64,000 nt of DNA from Bacteroidaceae bacterium (GTDB taxonomy: Bacteria; Bacteroidota; Bacteroidia; Bacteroidales; Bacteroidaceae). The position numbers and the translations under genes were made by a program. The stretch covers positions 1 through 64,000 of the forward strand of contig JAFTVE010000026.1 of assembly GCA_017465905.1 (NCBI GenBank). The letters are read 5' to 3'. Shown here piece by piece: positions 42,440-51,141 of this stretch (within the stretch, counting starts at the first letter, position 1; each line of letters begins with the position of its first letter). The notes beneath the pieces are model-generated. The model saw nothing but the letters and a program-made list of their open reading frames with translations, was not told the origin of the DNA and did not search any database.

Positions 42440-45400
42440 TTACTCTACTATTTTGTATAGTCTGAAATTATCTATTTTGAACCATGTGGCATGAGGAGCC
42501 CCGTCGGTAGCGACACCGATGGTGAGGGGTGTCTTGTCCTTCTTTTGGGTAAAGGAGAGCTTGATGGTCTGCATGGGGTAATTGTCGCCAATGCCGGCAT
42601 CTTTCACTTGGTCGCGGAAGTAAGCTACATCTTCTCCAGCAAAGAGGCGCTGGGCACCTACGCGGATGGCGCTGGGGGTGTTGGATGCGTGCATATCAAC
42701 TGCCAGTACATAGTCTCCCTGAGGCAGACTGCTGATGACCTGCGTGATGGATGCGGTAAGGGTGTTGCTGTTGTCGTGAACGCCGAAGATGTAACGCCCG
42801 TGGGTAGGACGGGGCTCGCCACCTCTGTGGGGGTTGATACCCCACCATGAGGTGGAACTGCTGACGCTCCAGCCTTCGGGGTCGAACTTGTTGCCCGAGC
42901 GGCCGTCGGCCTCAAAGCTGGGGTTGGCGATGTAGGTGCTGGTGACATCTTCCATGCCGTCGGGCACAGTGCCTTCGCACAGTTTTACGCGTACCTCCTT
43001 GCCGGTGTATTCTACGGTGGTGAAGGTCTGCGCCTCGGTATCGCCTGCCGGTGACTCCTTGCTCACGAGGTGGATGCGGAACTTGCGTTCCTTGAGCATG
43101 CCTTTGTACTTGCCCTTGCGCTCACCGATGATGAGGGTGCCATGGTCGTTGTCCCAACGGAAAGGAATCTCGGTGAAAGCGCCCTTCTCGTAGTTGTAGT
43201 TGTCTCCTTCGTCCTCATAAAGGATAAACTCGCCATCGGCACCGGGGTATACGCGCACCTCGAGGTTGTCCCAAGCCTTCTCGGCAGCATACTGCACGGC
43301 AGGGCCGAAGGGGATGATGCTACCCGCCTTGACGAAGAGGGGCATGATATGGATGGGGGCGGGGCGCAGGATAGTCTGTCCGCCTCCGTGATACTCGTTG
43401 CTCCAGAAGTCCCACCAGTCGGCGCCCTCAGGAAGGTATACCTTGACGGGAGCCGATGCACGCTCCACCTCAGGATAGATGGCATGGCCTATCTTGCCGT
43501 AGTCGAGGTATGTGTAGAGCGGGTCGGTAATGGGTTTCACCAAGATGTTGCGGCCGAAGAGGTACTCGTCGGTGAGGTTGATGGCTCTCTTGTCGCGCGG
43601 GAAATCCATCACAAGGGCACGCATCATGGAGCCGCTGCGCTGTACCACATCGCCACAGTTGCTGTAGATGTAGGGGAGCAGGCGGTAGCGCAGCTCAATG
43701 TATTGCTTCTGCACGTCGAAGGCCCAGTGTCCGGGTTCGGCATAGCGGTAGAGCTCGTTGACCATGGGTGAGGATACGTGGTTGCGCATGAGAGGCATGA
43801 AGCAGCCCCACTGCATCCAGCGCACCTGCAGCTCCTGTGCGAAGGGGTCGCGGGGATTGTTGTTGTAGTCCCAGCAGAAGAAGCCGCCTATATCGGTGTT
43901 CCAGTAGGGGATACCGCAGAGGATATAGTTGAGTCCCGAGGGTATCTGATTCTTGAAGGTTTCCCAGTTGGACTGGATGTCGCCACTCCAGCTGAAGGTG
44001 CCGTAGTGCTGTATGCCGAACGAGCTGCTGCGGGTCATCATGAAGGCGCGCTTGTCGTTGCCCTTCTGCTGGCGTAGCTTCTCGTAGATGCCCTTGTTGG
44101 TCATCAGGGGGAAGGCGTTCTTCACGCTGCGCCAGCTGCCGTCGGCGGTGAGGTGGTCATCGTCGCCGGGCTTCTCGAAGTGGTCGGGCTCGGTAGAGTC
44201 GCTCCACCAGGCGTCAATGTTCATGCCATAGAGGTGCTTGAGGTATTTCCAGTAGATCTCGCGTGCTGCGGGGTTGAAGGGGTCGTAGGGGCGTACGCCA
44301 CGGTTGGTGGGCCATGTCTCGAAGGGATACAGGGCACCGATGGCATCAAGCTCCTTGAATTGAGGTGTCCACGGACCGAAGTTGGCCCAGATGGAAATCA
44401 TCAGGTGGGCGTTGCGGCTATGCACGTAGTCAATCATCTCTTGGGGCGACTTGATGCGCGGCTCCAGTCCCTTCTTCACATATTCGGCAGCCAGAGGGCG
44501 TAGGTCGTCGGGGAGGTACTTGCTCCATGCGGGGTCGCCCACCTTATTGATATAATAGGGGTTCATGAAGTCCATGGCGTTCCAGTTGGAGTCGCATCCC
44601 CAGTATTGCCAGTCCTGCACGATGCCGTCGAGCGGGATCTGCAGTTCGCGGTACTTGTCGAGCACCTCGCACAGCTCGTCGCTGGTCTTGTAGCGCTCGC
44701 GGCACTGCCAGTGGCCCATGGTCCAGAGGGGGAACATGGTGGCCTGACCCGTGAGCTGGCGGATGGAGGCGATGACACCGTCCTGTGTGCCGTCGCGGTA
44801 GAGGAAGTAGTAGTCGACCCCTTGTGCCACCTCAGAGGTGAAGGTGGTGGCTTCGGGAGTATCCTCAAAGTGGCTGCGTCCGGCATTGTCCCAGTAGAGT
44901 CCGTAGCCCTTCACGGAGGTGAAGTAGGGGATGGTGATGTTGGCATTGTGGTTCCATATTTCCACTTTCTCGCCACGCTGGTTGAGTTTGGGGCTGCGGC
45001 GCTGGCCAAGGCCGTAGATGGCCTCGTCGGTGCCGAGCTGGAAGTCCTGGCGTATGCGATACTGCCCCTTGTCGACACCTGTGGCGATGGATGCCACCTC
45101 GGCAGCGCCCTTCTCGGCAAGCAGGGCGTTGCCCTCGGCATCGGCAAAGCGCACCTCACCTGTGGCAGCATCGACGGTCACCGTGAGGCATGCGGTGCGC
45201 AGGGTATTGCCCTCGACACTCCACAGGTCCTTGCCCTTTTCGGGCTCCATGATGACGGAGTAGCTCTTCTTGGCAGGCAGCGCCTCAAGTCCGTCGGCAT
45301 ATTTGGTCACGCGGATGATGTTGGGCGCATATACCGATACCTCTGTCGTGGGGTTGTCACCTGCGGGGTCTACGCGGAGTCCCTGCTTTGTCTCGCTCAC

Positions 45401-45466
45401 CTGCTGCGCTGTGCTCATGAGAGCAGGTATCAGCAGTAGGATTGCAATGGCTGTGTGTCTTTTCAT
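42440..45466 (-). CDS. secreted GH31 alpha-glycosidase (alpha-glucosidase/alpha-xylosidase type)
   Basis: 1008 residues from the ATG at 45466 (signal peptide MKRHTAIAILLLIPALMSTAQ). N-terminal beta domain (~25-230) with YGLGQRRSPKLNQRGEKVEIWNHN, then the TIM barrel: MGHWQCRERYKTSDELCEVLDKYRELQIPLDGIVQDWQYWG, NAHLMISIWANFGPWT, and the nucleophile motif DAWWSDSTEPD (Asp423). It continues with GDIQSNWETFKNQIPSGLNYILCGIPYWNTDIGGF, the DUF5110-like beta domain, and a C-terminal carbohydrate-binding-like domain (~840-1008, YIANPSFEADG…). Removes alpha-linked glucose or xylose from oligosaccharides; the precise substrate is not readable. Divergent from the permease gene at 45663. Confidence 0.93.
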   Translation of the reverse strand: MKRHTAIAILLLIPALMSTAQQVSETKQGLRVDPAGDNPTTEVSVYAPNIIRVTKYADGLEALPAKKSYSVIMEPEKGKDLWSVEGNTLRTACLTVTVDAATGEVRFADAEGNALLAEKGAAEVASIATGVDKGQYRIRQDFQLGTDEAIYGLGQRRSPKLNQRGEKVEIWNHNANITIPYFTSVKGYGLYWDNAGRSHFEDTPEATTFTSEVAQGVDYYFLYRDGTQDGVIASIRQLTGQATMFPLWTMGHWQCRERYKTSDELCEVLDKYRELQIPLDGIVQDWQYWGCDSNWNAMDFMNPYYINKVGDPAWSKYLPDDLRPLAAEYVKKGLEPRIKSPQEMIDYVHSRNAHLMISIWANFGPWTPQFKELDAIGALYPFETWPTNRGVRPYDPFNPAAREIYWKYLKHLYGMNIDAWWSDSTEPDHFEKPGDDDHLTADGSWRSVKNAFPLMTNKGIYEKLRQQKGNDKRAFMMTRSSSFGIQHYGTFSWSGDIQSNWETFKNQIPSGLNYILCGIPYWNTDIGGFFCWDYNNNPRDPFAQELQVRWMQWGCFMPLMRNHVSSPMVNELYRYAEPGHWAFDVQKQYIELRYRLLPYIYSNCGDVVQRSGSMMRALVMDFPRDKRAINLTDEYLFGRNILVKPITDPLYTYLDYGKIGHAIYPEVERASAPVKVYLPEGADWWDFWSNEYHGGGQTILRPAPIHIMPLFVKAGSIIPFGPAVQYAAEKAWDNLEVRVYPGADGEFILYEDEGDNYNYEKGAFTEIPFRWDNDHGTLIIGERKGKYKGMLKERKFRIHLVSKESPAGDTEAQTFTTVEYTGKEVRVKLCEGTVPDGMEDVTSTYIANPSFEADGRSGNKFDPEGWSVSSSTSWWGINPHRGGEPRPTHGRYIFGVHDNSNTLTASITQVISSLPQGDYVLAVDMHASNTPSAIRVGAQRLFAGEDVAYFRDQVKDAGIGDNYPMQTIKLSFTQKKDKTPLTIGVATDGAPHATWFKIDNFRLYKIVE

Positions 45467-45662
45467 ATAAAGGACTTTTAATTGTTTTTGCAAATATATA
45501 TAAAAAATGAATATCAGTATGATAGTATATGTTTATTTTTCCATTTTCTCTAACGCTTGCAGTAAATGGCAAAGATACTTTCACTCGCTGTAATAAATAT
45601 TCAAGCAAGCTTGATATTTCTCGCTCGTTTATTCGTATCTTTGCAGTAATAAAAGATTTAGT

Positions 45663-46934
45663 ATGCAGCATCATTCCTTACGACGAAATCCTTGGGCATG
45701 GGTGCCCTCACTCTATTTTGCTGAGGGATTGCCCTATGTCATTGTCATCACACTCTCGGTGGTAATGTATAAGCAGCTTGGCTTGGGCAATGCCGAGGTG
45801 GCTTACTATACCGGGTGGTTCTATCTGCCATGGCTCATCAAACCACTGTGGAGCCCGTTCGTTGATTTGCTCAAGACCAAGCGCTGGTGGATAGTAGCCA
45901 TGCAGCTGCTGATGGGCGTAGGCATGGCAGGCATCGCCTTCACCCTGCCTGTGGATGGGTGGCTGCGCTGGACATTGGCCATCTTCTGGCTTATGGCCTT
46001 CAGCTCGGCTACACACGATGTGGCTGCCGACGGCTTCTATATGATGGCGCTCGACGAGGGCAACCAATCCTTCTTCGTGGGCATACGCAGCACCTTCTAT
46101 CGCTTGGCGACTCTGGCCGGACAGGGCGGTATGCTGATTGTGGTGGACTGGCTCATCCGTCGCTACGGCAATGAGCGTGAAGCCTGGATAATGGCGTTCG
46201 GCGTTGTTGCCCTACTGTTTGTGCTGGTCGGGATATACCACCTACTGATGCTACCTCGCCCACATACCGACAAACCGCGCGACTTTGCTGCGCGTGACCT
46301 CCTGAAGGAATTTGCCCACACATTCGTCACCTTTTTCCAGAAGGAAGGTGCTGTGCCGGCACTGCTTTTCATGCTGCTCTTCCGTTTCCCCGAGGCACAG
46401 TTGGGAAAGATGAGCATACCCTTCCTTATGGACCCCGTGGCAGAGGGAGGATTAGGGCTGACGCTGGAACAAATCGGTGTGATACAGGGCACATTAGGCC
46501 CCATCGGCTTGACACTCGGAGGCATACTTGGTGGCATCTGTATCTCACGGGGCGGACTCAAGCGCTGGCTGTGGCCTATGGTGTGGGCTATCTCGCTGCC
46601 CGACATCGTATACGTCTACCTCAGCTATGCGCAGACAGCCAGTCTGCCCGTTATCTCGGCATGCCTCTTCATTGAGCAGTTTGGCTATGGCTTCGGCTTC
46701 ACTGCCTATATGCTCTTCCTTATATACTACGCGCGTGGCACTCACGAGACAGCCCACTATGCCATTGCCACGGCCTTCATGGCAGCTGGCATGATGCTGC
46801 CCGGCATGATGGCCGGTGCCCTGCAGGAGTGGATGGGCTACCGGGGCTTCTTCATTTGGGTGATGGCGTGCTGTGCCGTGACCTTTGTGGTCTCGGCTTT
46901 CTTGAAGATTGAGGACGGATTTGGAAAGAAATAA
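45663..46934 (+). CDS. AmpG-like MFS permease
   Basis: 423 residues, ~12 hydrophobic segments. N-terminal SLYFAEGLPYVIVITLSVVMYKQLGLGNAEVAYYTGWFYLPWLIKPLWSPFVDLLKTKRWWIVAMQLLMG is the AmpG-type pattern of MFS muropeptide permeases. AmpG imports anhydro-muropeptides for peptidoglycan recycling. The following gene looks like MurU, which fits an N-acetylmuramate recycling function. TATCTTTG just upstream (~45632) is a candidate -7 element. Specificity is inferred from context; other AmpG-like permeases carry different cargo. Confidence 0.82.
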   Translation: MQHHSLRRNPWAWVPSLYFAEGLPYVIVITLSVVMYKQLGLGNAEVAYYTGWFYLPWLIKPLWSPFVDLLKTKRWWIVAMQLLMGVGMAGIAFTLPVDGWLRWTLAIFWLMAFSSATHDVAADGFYMMALDEGNQSFFVGIRSTFYRLATLAGQGGMLIVVDWLIRRYGNEREAWIMAFGVVALLFVLVGIYHLLMLPRPHTDKPRDFAARDLLKEFAHTFVTFFQKEGAVPALLFMLLFRFPEAQLGKMSIPFLMDPVAEGGLGLTLEQIGVIQGTLGPIGLTLGGILGGICISRGGLKRWLWPMVWAISLPDIVYVYLSYAQTASLPVISACLFIEQFGYGFGFTAYMLFLIYYARGTHETAHYAIATAFMAAGMMLPGMMAGALQEWMGYRGFFIWVMACCAVTFVVSAFLKIEDGFGKK

Positions 46935-46937
46935 ACA

Positions 46938-47714
46938 ATGATGAATGCGATGATTTTTGCCGCAGGGCTCGGCACCCGATTGAAGCCTTATACGGACAAC
47001 TGCCCCAAAGCGATGGTCGAGGTCGGCGGTCTCCCTATGATTGCCCACCAGCTGCTACGGCTGCGCGAGGCAGGTTTTCGCCACGTAGTCATCAACGTAC
47101 ACCACTATGCCAGCCAGATAATCGATTATGTGACTGCCAATGATGGTTTCGGCCTCGATGTGGCCTTCTCCGACGAGTCGGGCCAGCTGCTCGATACGGG
47201 TGGTGGCATACGCAAGGCCCTGCCCCTCTTCGATGCCGACAGCCCCGTGCTGATACACAATGTGGACATCTTCTCCAATGCCGACCTTGCTGCACTCTAT
47301 CGCAGCCATCAGGAGAGCAAGGCCGATGCCACGCTCCTGGTTAGCCAGCGCAACACATCGCGCTATCTGGTGTTCGATGCCGCCTGGCACCTCGTAGCTT
47401 GGAAGAATATCCAGACAGGCGAGGTACGCACCGCCTACGAAGAGCTGGAGCAGGCATTGGCGCCACTCGGTGCTGACACCGCGCAGCATCGTCTGCGGGC
47501 CTTTGCAGGCATCCACGTCATCGCCCCCTCGCTCTTTCCTGCTCTGCAAAGTGCCGAGGAGGTCTTCTCCATCACCAACTTCTACTGGCAGCATGCAGCC
47601 GACTACTGCATTCGTGGAGCCGAGGCTCCCACAGACTTCTGCTGGGTCGATGCCGGCAAGCCCGAAGCATTGTCCCGAGCTGCCGAAATAGCGAAACTTA
47701 CAATTCAAAATTGA
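46938..47714 (+). CDS. MurU-like N-acetylmuramate-1-phosphate uridylyltransferase
   Basis: 258 residues. N-terminal MIFAAGLGTRLKPYTDNCPKAMVEVGG is the NTP-transferase GxGTRL…PK.M motif; VLIHNVDIFSNADL provides the metal-binding Asp; LLDTGGGIRKALPLF matches MurU and related enzymes. MurU converts MurNAc-1-phosphate and UTP to UDP-MurNAc in cell-wall recycling. It begins three bases after the AmpG-like gene, so the pair is coupled. The kinase AmgK is not next to it. A second start (46941) is equally possible. Substrate assignment is by neighbourhood and motif resemblance. Confidence 0.78.
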   Translation: MMNAMIFAAGLGTRLKPYTDNCPKAMVEVGGLPMIAHQLLRLREAGFRHVVINVHHYASQIIDYVTANDGFGLDVAFSDESGQLLDTGGGIRKALPLFDADSPVLIHNVDIFSNADLAALYRSHQESKADATLLVSQRNTSRYLVFDAAWHLVAWKNIQTGEVRTAYEELEQALAPLGADTAQHRLRAFAGIHVIAPSLFPALQSAEEVFSITNFYWQHAADYCIRGAEAPTDFCWVDAGKPEALSRAAEIAKLTIQN

Positions 47715-47750
47715 AAATAAAGCAAAACGCACAATTCAAAATTCAACATC

Positions 47751-48437
47751 ATGAACAAGGTCTCGGACAACCCTTTAAAAAACCGAACCGTCAGCGCCAC
47801 GCCGCTGATGGCAGTCACAGCGCTCTTCGTGACGCTCTACCTCGTATCCAACATCATGGCCGTCAAGGTCATCAGCCTCTTCGGCCTCTTCTACTTCGAT
47901 GCCGGCACCATCACCTTCCCCTTCGCCTACATGCTGGGCGATGTGCTCACCGAGCTGTGGGGCTTCCGCACGGCCAAGCGTGTGATATGGCTCACGTTCG
48001 TGTGTAACATCGTGTTGGTCATCTGCACCCAGATTGGCGTGTGGCTTCCCTCGCCCGACTACCTGGCCGACACGGCCTCGGCCTACAACCACGTGTTCAC
48101 CTACGTGCCCCGCATCGTGCTGGGCTCCTTGGCAGGCTTCCTCTGCGGCGAGCTCTCCAATGCCTGGCTCATGGAGCGCATCAAGATCAAGATGCGTGGC
48201 CGTCGCCTGTGGGTGCGCACCATCGGCAGTTCTGCCGTCGGCTATATGTTCGACACGCTTCCCTTCGTGCTCATCGCCTTTCTCGGGACGGTCAGCACCC
48301 ACGACCTGCTCTATATGATTGTCTTCCAGTATGTCTCCAAGCTCCTCATCGAAGCCCTCTTCGGCACCCCCATGGCCTATGCCGTGATACGCTGGGTACG
48401 ATGGGGAGTGATAAGAGTTGAGAGTTGTGAGTCATGA
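47751..48437 (+). CDS. YhhQ/VUT-family queuosine-precursor transporter
   Basis: 228 residues with about six membrane segments. The family pattern is clear: LMAVTALFVTLYLVSNIMAVKVISL, FDAGTITFPFAYMLGDVLTELWGFRTAKRVIWL, FLCGELSNAWLMERIKIKMRGRRLWVRTIGSSAVGYMFDTLPF, and QYVSKLLIEALFGTPMAYAVI. E. coli YhhQ imports preQ0/preQ1. The last few residues (RVESCES) come from a GAGTTGAGAGTTGTGAG microrepeat, so the original C-terminus may have been altered. It is preceded by AATTCAAAATT microrepeats in the gap after the MurU-like gene. Confidence 0.9.
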   Translation: MNKVSDNPLKNRTVSATPLMAVTALFVTLYLVSNIMAVKVISLFGLFYFDAGTITFPFAYMLGDVLTELWGFRTAKRVIWLTFVCNIVLVICTQIGVWLPSPDYLADTASAYNHVFTYVPRIVLGSLAGFLCGELSNAWLMERIKIKMRGRRLWVRTIGSSAVGYMFDTLPFVLIAFLGTVSTHDLLYMIVFQYVSKLLIEALFGTPMAYAVIRWVRWGVIRVESCES

Positions 48438-48449
48438 GCTGTGAGTTTC

Positions 48450-48560
48450 GCTTAATTCTGAATTCTGAATTCTTAATTCTGAATTATAATGCTTCGCATT
48501 AAGATTCCTTGTAAAAAGCAACAAGTTGCTACTCAGTTTTCATCTTTCAACTTTCAACTC
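48450..48560. repeat. microrepeats and structured repeat R1 between the YhhQ-like and radical SAM genes
   Basis: AATTCTGA units (48452-48486) are followed by a hairpin-rich segment (48483-48535) with ATGC-TTC-GCAT, AAGATTCCTTG and AGCAAC-AA-GTTGCT. The segment is related to R2 at 49914-49981, with changes that preserve pairing. Confidence 0.65.
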
Positions 48561-48562
48561 TC

Positions 48563-49249
48563 ATGCAGCGCTACTCCCTCATCCACACCAAGCTACCGCG
48601 CGAGTTTGTGCTCCTGCAGGGCACCGGTTGCCGCTGGCGTCAATGCGCCTTTTGCGACTACCACACCGACACTAGTGCCGACCCCTACGCCATCAACCGT
48701 CCTGTGCTGGAGCAGGTTACGGGCCACTATGGCGTGCTCGACATCATCAACTCAGGCTCTGCCCCCGAGCTCGACGAGCAGACCCTTGCCCTCATCCGTC
48801 AGGTCGTGCGCGACAAGCACATCCACACCCTATGGTTCGAGGCCCACTACATGTATCGCCACCGCTTGGCACAGTTTGCCGCACTGTTTGAGGGTGTCAC
48901 CGTCAAGTTCCGCTGCGGCATCGAGACCTTCGACCCTGCCCTGCGCGACCGTTGGCACAAGGGTGTGCCCGCCACCGTGAGCCCTGCCGACGTAGCCCGC
49001 TACTTCCAAGGAGTATGCCTGCTGTGCTGCACCGAGGGTGAGACCCGCGAGCATATCCTTACCGACATCGCCATTGCCCGCCGCCACTTCGAGTACTTCA
49101 GCATCAACCTCTTCTGCAACAACGGCACCTCACTACGTCGCGATGAATCGCTTGCCCAATGGTTCGTCCGCGAGGTGTATCCCACCCTGCGCGATGTTGA
49201 CGGCATAGAGGTGCTCATTGGCAATACCGACCTTGGAGTAGGCTCTTAA
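48563..49249 (+). CDS. radical SAM protein with CX4CX2C cluster motif
   Basis: 228 residues. The cluster motif is C23-RWRQ-C28-AF-C31, i.e. CX4CX2C rather than the canonical CX3CX2C, followed by DYHTDTS. GSAPELDEQTLALIRQVV, FEAHYMYRHRLAQFAALF and FRCGIETFDPALRDRW match the radical SAM barrel, with the G-I-E-T motif in place. The protein is short and has no accessory C-terminal cluster domain. Position after a YhhQ-like transporter hints at a link to deazapurine/queuosine or another small molecule, but this is weak. Reaction unknown. Confidence 0.82.
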   Translation: MQRYSLIHTKLPREFVLLQGTGCRWRQCAFCDYHTDTSADPYAINRPVLEQVTGHYGVLDIINSGSAPELDEQTLALIRQVVRDKHIHTLWFEAHYMYRHRLAQFAALFEGVTVKFRCGIETFDPALRDRWHKGVPATVSPADVARYFQGVCLLCCTEGETREHILTDIAIARRHFEYFSINLFCNNGTSLRRDESLAQWFVREVYPTLRDVDGIEVLIGNTDLGVGS

Positions 49250-49273
49250 GCAAACCGTAGGGAAAGCAACCTG

Positions 49274-49888
49274 TTTTTTTAGACGCTTCCTATTGGTGAA
49301 AGTTCATAAATCGGTTGGCAATGGCACAGCGTAGCGAGAGCTGAGCCAAGCTTGCTTGAGTTCTGCCGAGCAAGCAAGCCATCTTAAAGCACTGCTTTAT
49401 ATTGGCAGAGGTTGCCGAACAACGAGGCTGGACTCCTGCTTTTCCATCAGCCCGAGATGTCATGCGTAACAGTATGGAATCGGAGAAAGCGTAAACCTCG
49501 CCAGTAGGGCTAGAGAAAAGGTGTAAATCTTTTCAGCTAATGAAGCAAAAAAGCGTCTACTGAAATCAGAAAAAGACACATTTTCCGCCGCTACTTCGAG
49601 TAACTATCAGTACTTTCGTGCAAGTACTACAGTACTTATGGCCAAGTACTCGAGTACTTAAGGCTAAGTACTGGAGTACTGACAGTGAAGTACTGGAATT
49701 TTGCGGGGTGTGGTGGATTTCACCTAAAGATGTCATCCCGACAGAGCGCAGCGACGAGGGATCTCTCATCCATCAACCATCATCCTTCAACCGCAGCTTC
49801 ACTGTCCTTTTATCGTCATCGTTGCAGCGCTCCGTGCTGCCAAAGCCAACCGATTTATGAACTTTCGCCATAGGGGATATCTAAAAAA
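49274..49888. mobile_element. candidate ~615-bp non-autonomous or invertible element with ~46-bp terminal inverted repeats
   Basis: The left end (49274-49320) and the right end (49843-49888) are inverted copies: 21 identical inner bases (AAAGTTCATAAATCGGTTGG plus C) and an outer 28 bases that align with six substitutions, all transitions, and one gap, both starting from TTTTTTAGA. Inside: GCTTGCTTG/CAAGCAAGC hairpin, GAAAAG/CTTTTC hairpin, AGACGCTT (49281) / AAGCGTCT (49551) and the AGTACT array. No transposase or invertase gene is inside. It could be a MITE, or a DNA segment that inverts. Confidence 0.65.
49599..49707. repeat. 22-bp tandem array of AGTACT palindromes
   Basis: Units begin at 49599, 49621, 49643, 49665 and 49687, each about AAGTACT-NN-AGTACTT plus six bases; the second full unit holds the perfect palindrome AAGTACTCGAGTACTT. 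End units are degenerate. The constant 22-bp phase keeps all palindromes on one helix face. Confidence 0.85.
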
Positions 49889-49913
49889 TCGCCCATTTCA
49901 TCGTGAAATTGTC

Positions 49914-49981
49914 AATTATGATACTTCGTGTCAAGATTCCTTGCTTGCAAGGCATAGTTCAAACAAGTTTGACTCTGCTCT
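49914..49981. repeat. structured repeat R2 (partner of R1 at 48483)
   Basis: AATTATGATACTTCGTGTC then AAGATTCCTTG resembles 48483-48513. Hairpins ATAC-TTC-GTGT and CAAAC-AA-GTTTG take the place of ATGC-TTC-GCAT and GCAAC-AA-GTTGC in R1. Confidence 0.55.
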
Positions 49982-50124
49982 CACTACTCTACGGAATTGT
50001 GAACTGTCAATTGCTTTCTGCACTCTGCCAGGCCAAAAATAAAAATCGTTTACACCGCTCCCAAACTACAAGTCTGTACCAAATCTGCTACATACATCTA
50101 CTGCCAGCGGTATGCACATAAACC

Positions 50125-50152
50125 ATCAAAGCCTTCTGCAGAAGGCTTTGAT
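50125..50152. terminator. perfect 28-bp palindrome, likely terminator of the OMP gene
   Basis: ATCAAAGCCTTCTG joined to CAGAAGGCTTTGAT forms a perfect palindrome ~85 bp downstream of the leftward OMP gene. The T-tract is weak (GATTAG/…TGG), so it might instead be a binding or processing site. Confidence 0.55.
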
Positions 50153-50237
50153 TAGTTCGTTAGGCTAAATAAATATTTTGCTAAGTACTTTTTTGCTCTC
50201 GCTTAGTACAATTTATATTCTACAAGGTGAAATTTTG

Positions 50238-50861
50238 TCAGAACACATAAGCACAGGATACACTTAAGGTACGGTTACGCATTCCCGCCTTGTTGGTGTC
50301 TTTCATTCCCCAATCGTAGCCTACGGAGAGTTGCCAGTGTTCATATAGTTCAGCACCGAAGCGGAGTCCTAATCCCCAATCGAAACGCTCATGTGCTTTG
50401 TCGGCAAAAACGTTGTTTGATGCCGTGCTTGTGGTGGATTTTCCTGCCAATGTGGCTGTTACTGTCTCTTTGCCGAAGAGGCCGATGCTGGCGTAAGGAC
50501 CTACAGAAGCAAAGAGTTTCAGATTGTCGCTACAGTTGAACTTATAGCCTACGTGTACAGGTATGCTCAGATAGTAGGGGGTTGCTTCCCATTGCAGTGA
50601 GGTGCCAGTGATGTTATCGTAGTAGCCCGTGCTCTTCCAACCATGCGAGGAAAGCAGTGCGCTGAAGTCCATGAACCATCCTTCGGTGGCTTGAGGTAAT
50701 CCCAGCTCGCCTTTTACTCCTACGTTAAATCCTGTCAAGCCAGTATCATCACCACTCGGGGCATTGACATTTACGCCTGCTGTTGCACCCACTCTGAACT
50801 CTTGTGCCATACTGGGCAATACCATTGCACCAAGTAAAGCCATGACAATTAGTTTTTTCAT
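50238..50861 (-). CDS. outer-membrane beta-barrel protein (PorT/OMP_b-brl family)
   Basis: 207 residues: signal peptide MKKLIVMALLGAMVLPSMA, then alternating amphipathic strands (FRVGATAGVNVNAPSG…YYLSIPVHVGYKFNCSDNLKLFASVGPYASIGLFG…FDWGLGLRFGAELYEHWQLSVGYDWGMKD) ending in the aromatic C-terminus SCAYVF typical of barrels inserted by BamA. Likely an eight-stranded barrel of the OMP_b-brl_2 kind. No neighbour hints at its role; monocistronic. Confidence 0.85.
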   Translation of the reverse strand: MKKLIVMALLGAMVLPSMAQEFRVGATAGVNVNAPSGDDTGLTGFNVGVKGELGLPQATEGWFMDFSALLSSHGWKSTGYYDNITGTSLQWEATPYYLSIPVHVGYKFNCSDNLKLFASVGPYASIGLFGKETVTATLAGKSTTSTASNNVFADKAHERFDWGLGLRFGAELYEHWQLSVGYDWGMKDTNKAGMRNRTLSVSCAYVF

Positions 50862-51141
50862 CTCTAAAAAAGTTTTATAAGTTTAATAAATCTATGTGCA
50901 AAATTCACCATTTTCTATTTAGGGACATCTATATATTTACTTAACAAATCCTAAACTTAACATTCTTTGTGCCGGAATACGGTTTATGGCCTTTCCTTTT
51001 AGGAAATATATACATATATTGACAGCTGTAAATGATTCATCCAGTAGTATTTGTCACGACGGATATGCCTTATTCGCATGGGAAGGTGAATCTAAATCAC
51101 GAATCGACGAGATAATTCGAGTTTATCGGGCTTTTCGGGTA

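Larger units (their letters stand above)
49250..50237. other. ~1-kb gene-free region rich in inverted and tandem repeats
   Basis: No supported gene; the short open frames lie within palindromic or repeat DNA. It contains a ~615-bp element with terminal inverted repeats (49274-49888), an AGTACT palindrome array inside it (49599-49707), structured repeat R2 (49914-49981) and a perfect 28-bp palindrome (50125-50152). Confidence 0.75.

Noticed and set aside
31080-45466. GH92 and GH31 as one glycan-degradation cluster
   Set aside because: They are separated by ~9 kb of housekeeping genes and have independent transcription.
49599-49707. CRISPR array reading of the AGTACT repeats
   Set aside because: Units are contiguous 22-mers without unique spacers, and no cas genes are nearby.
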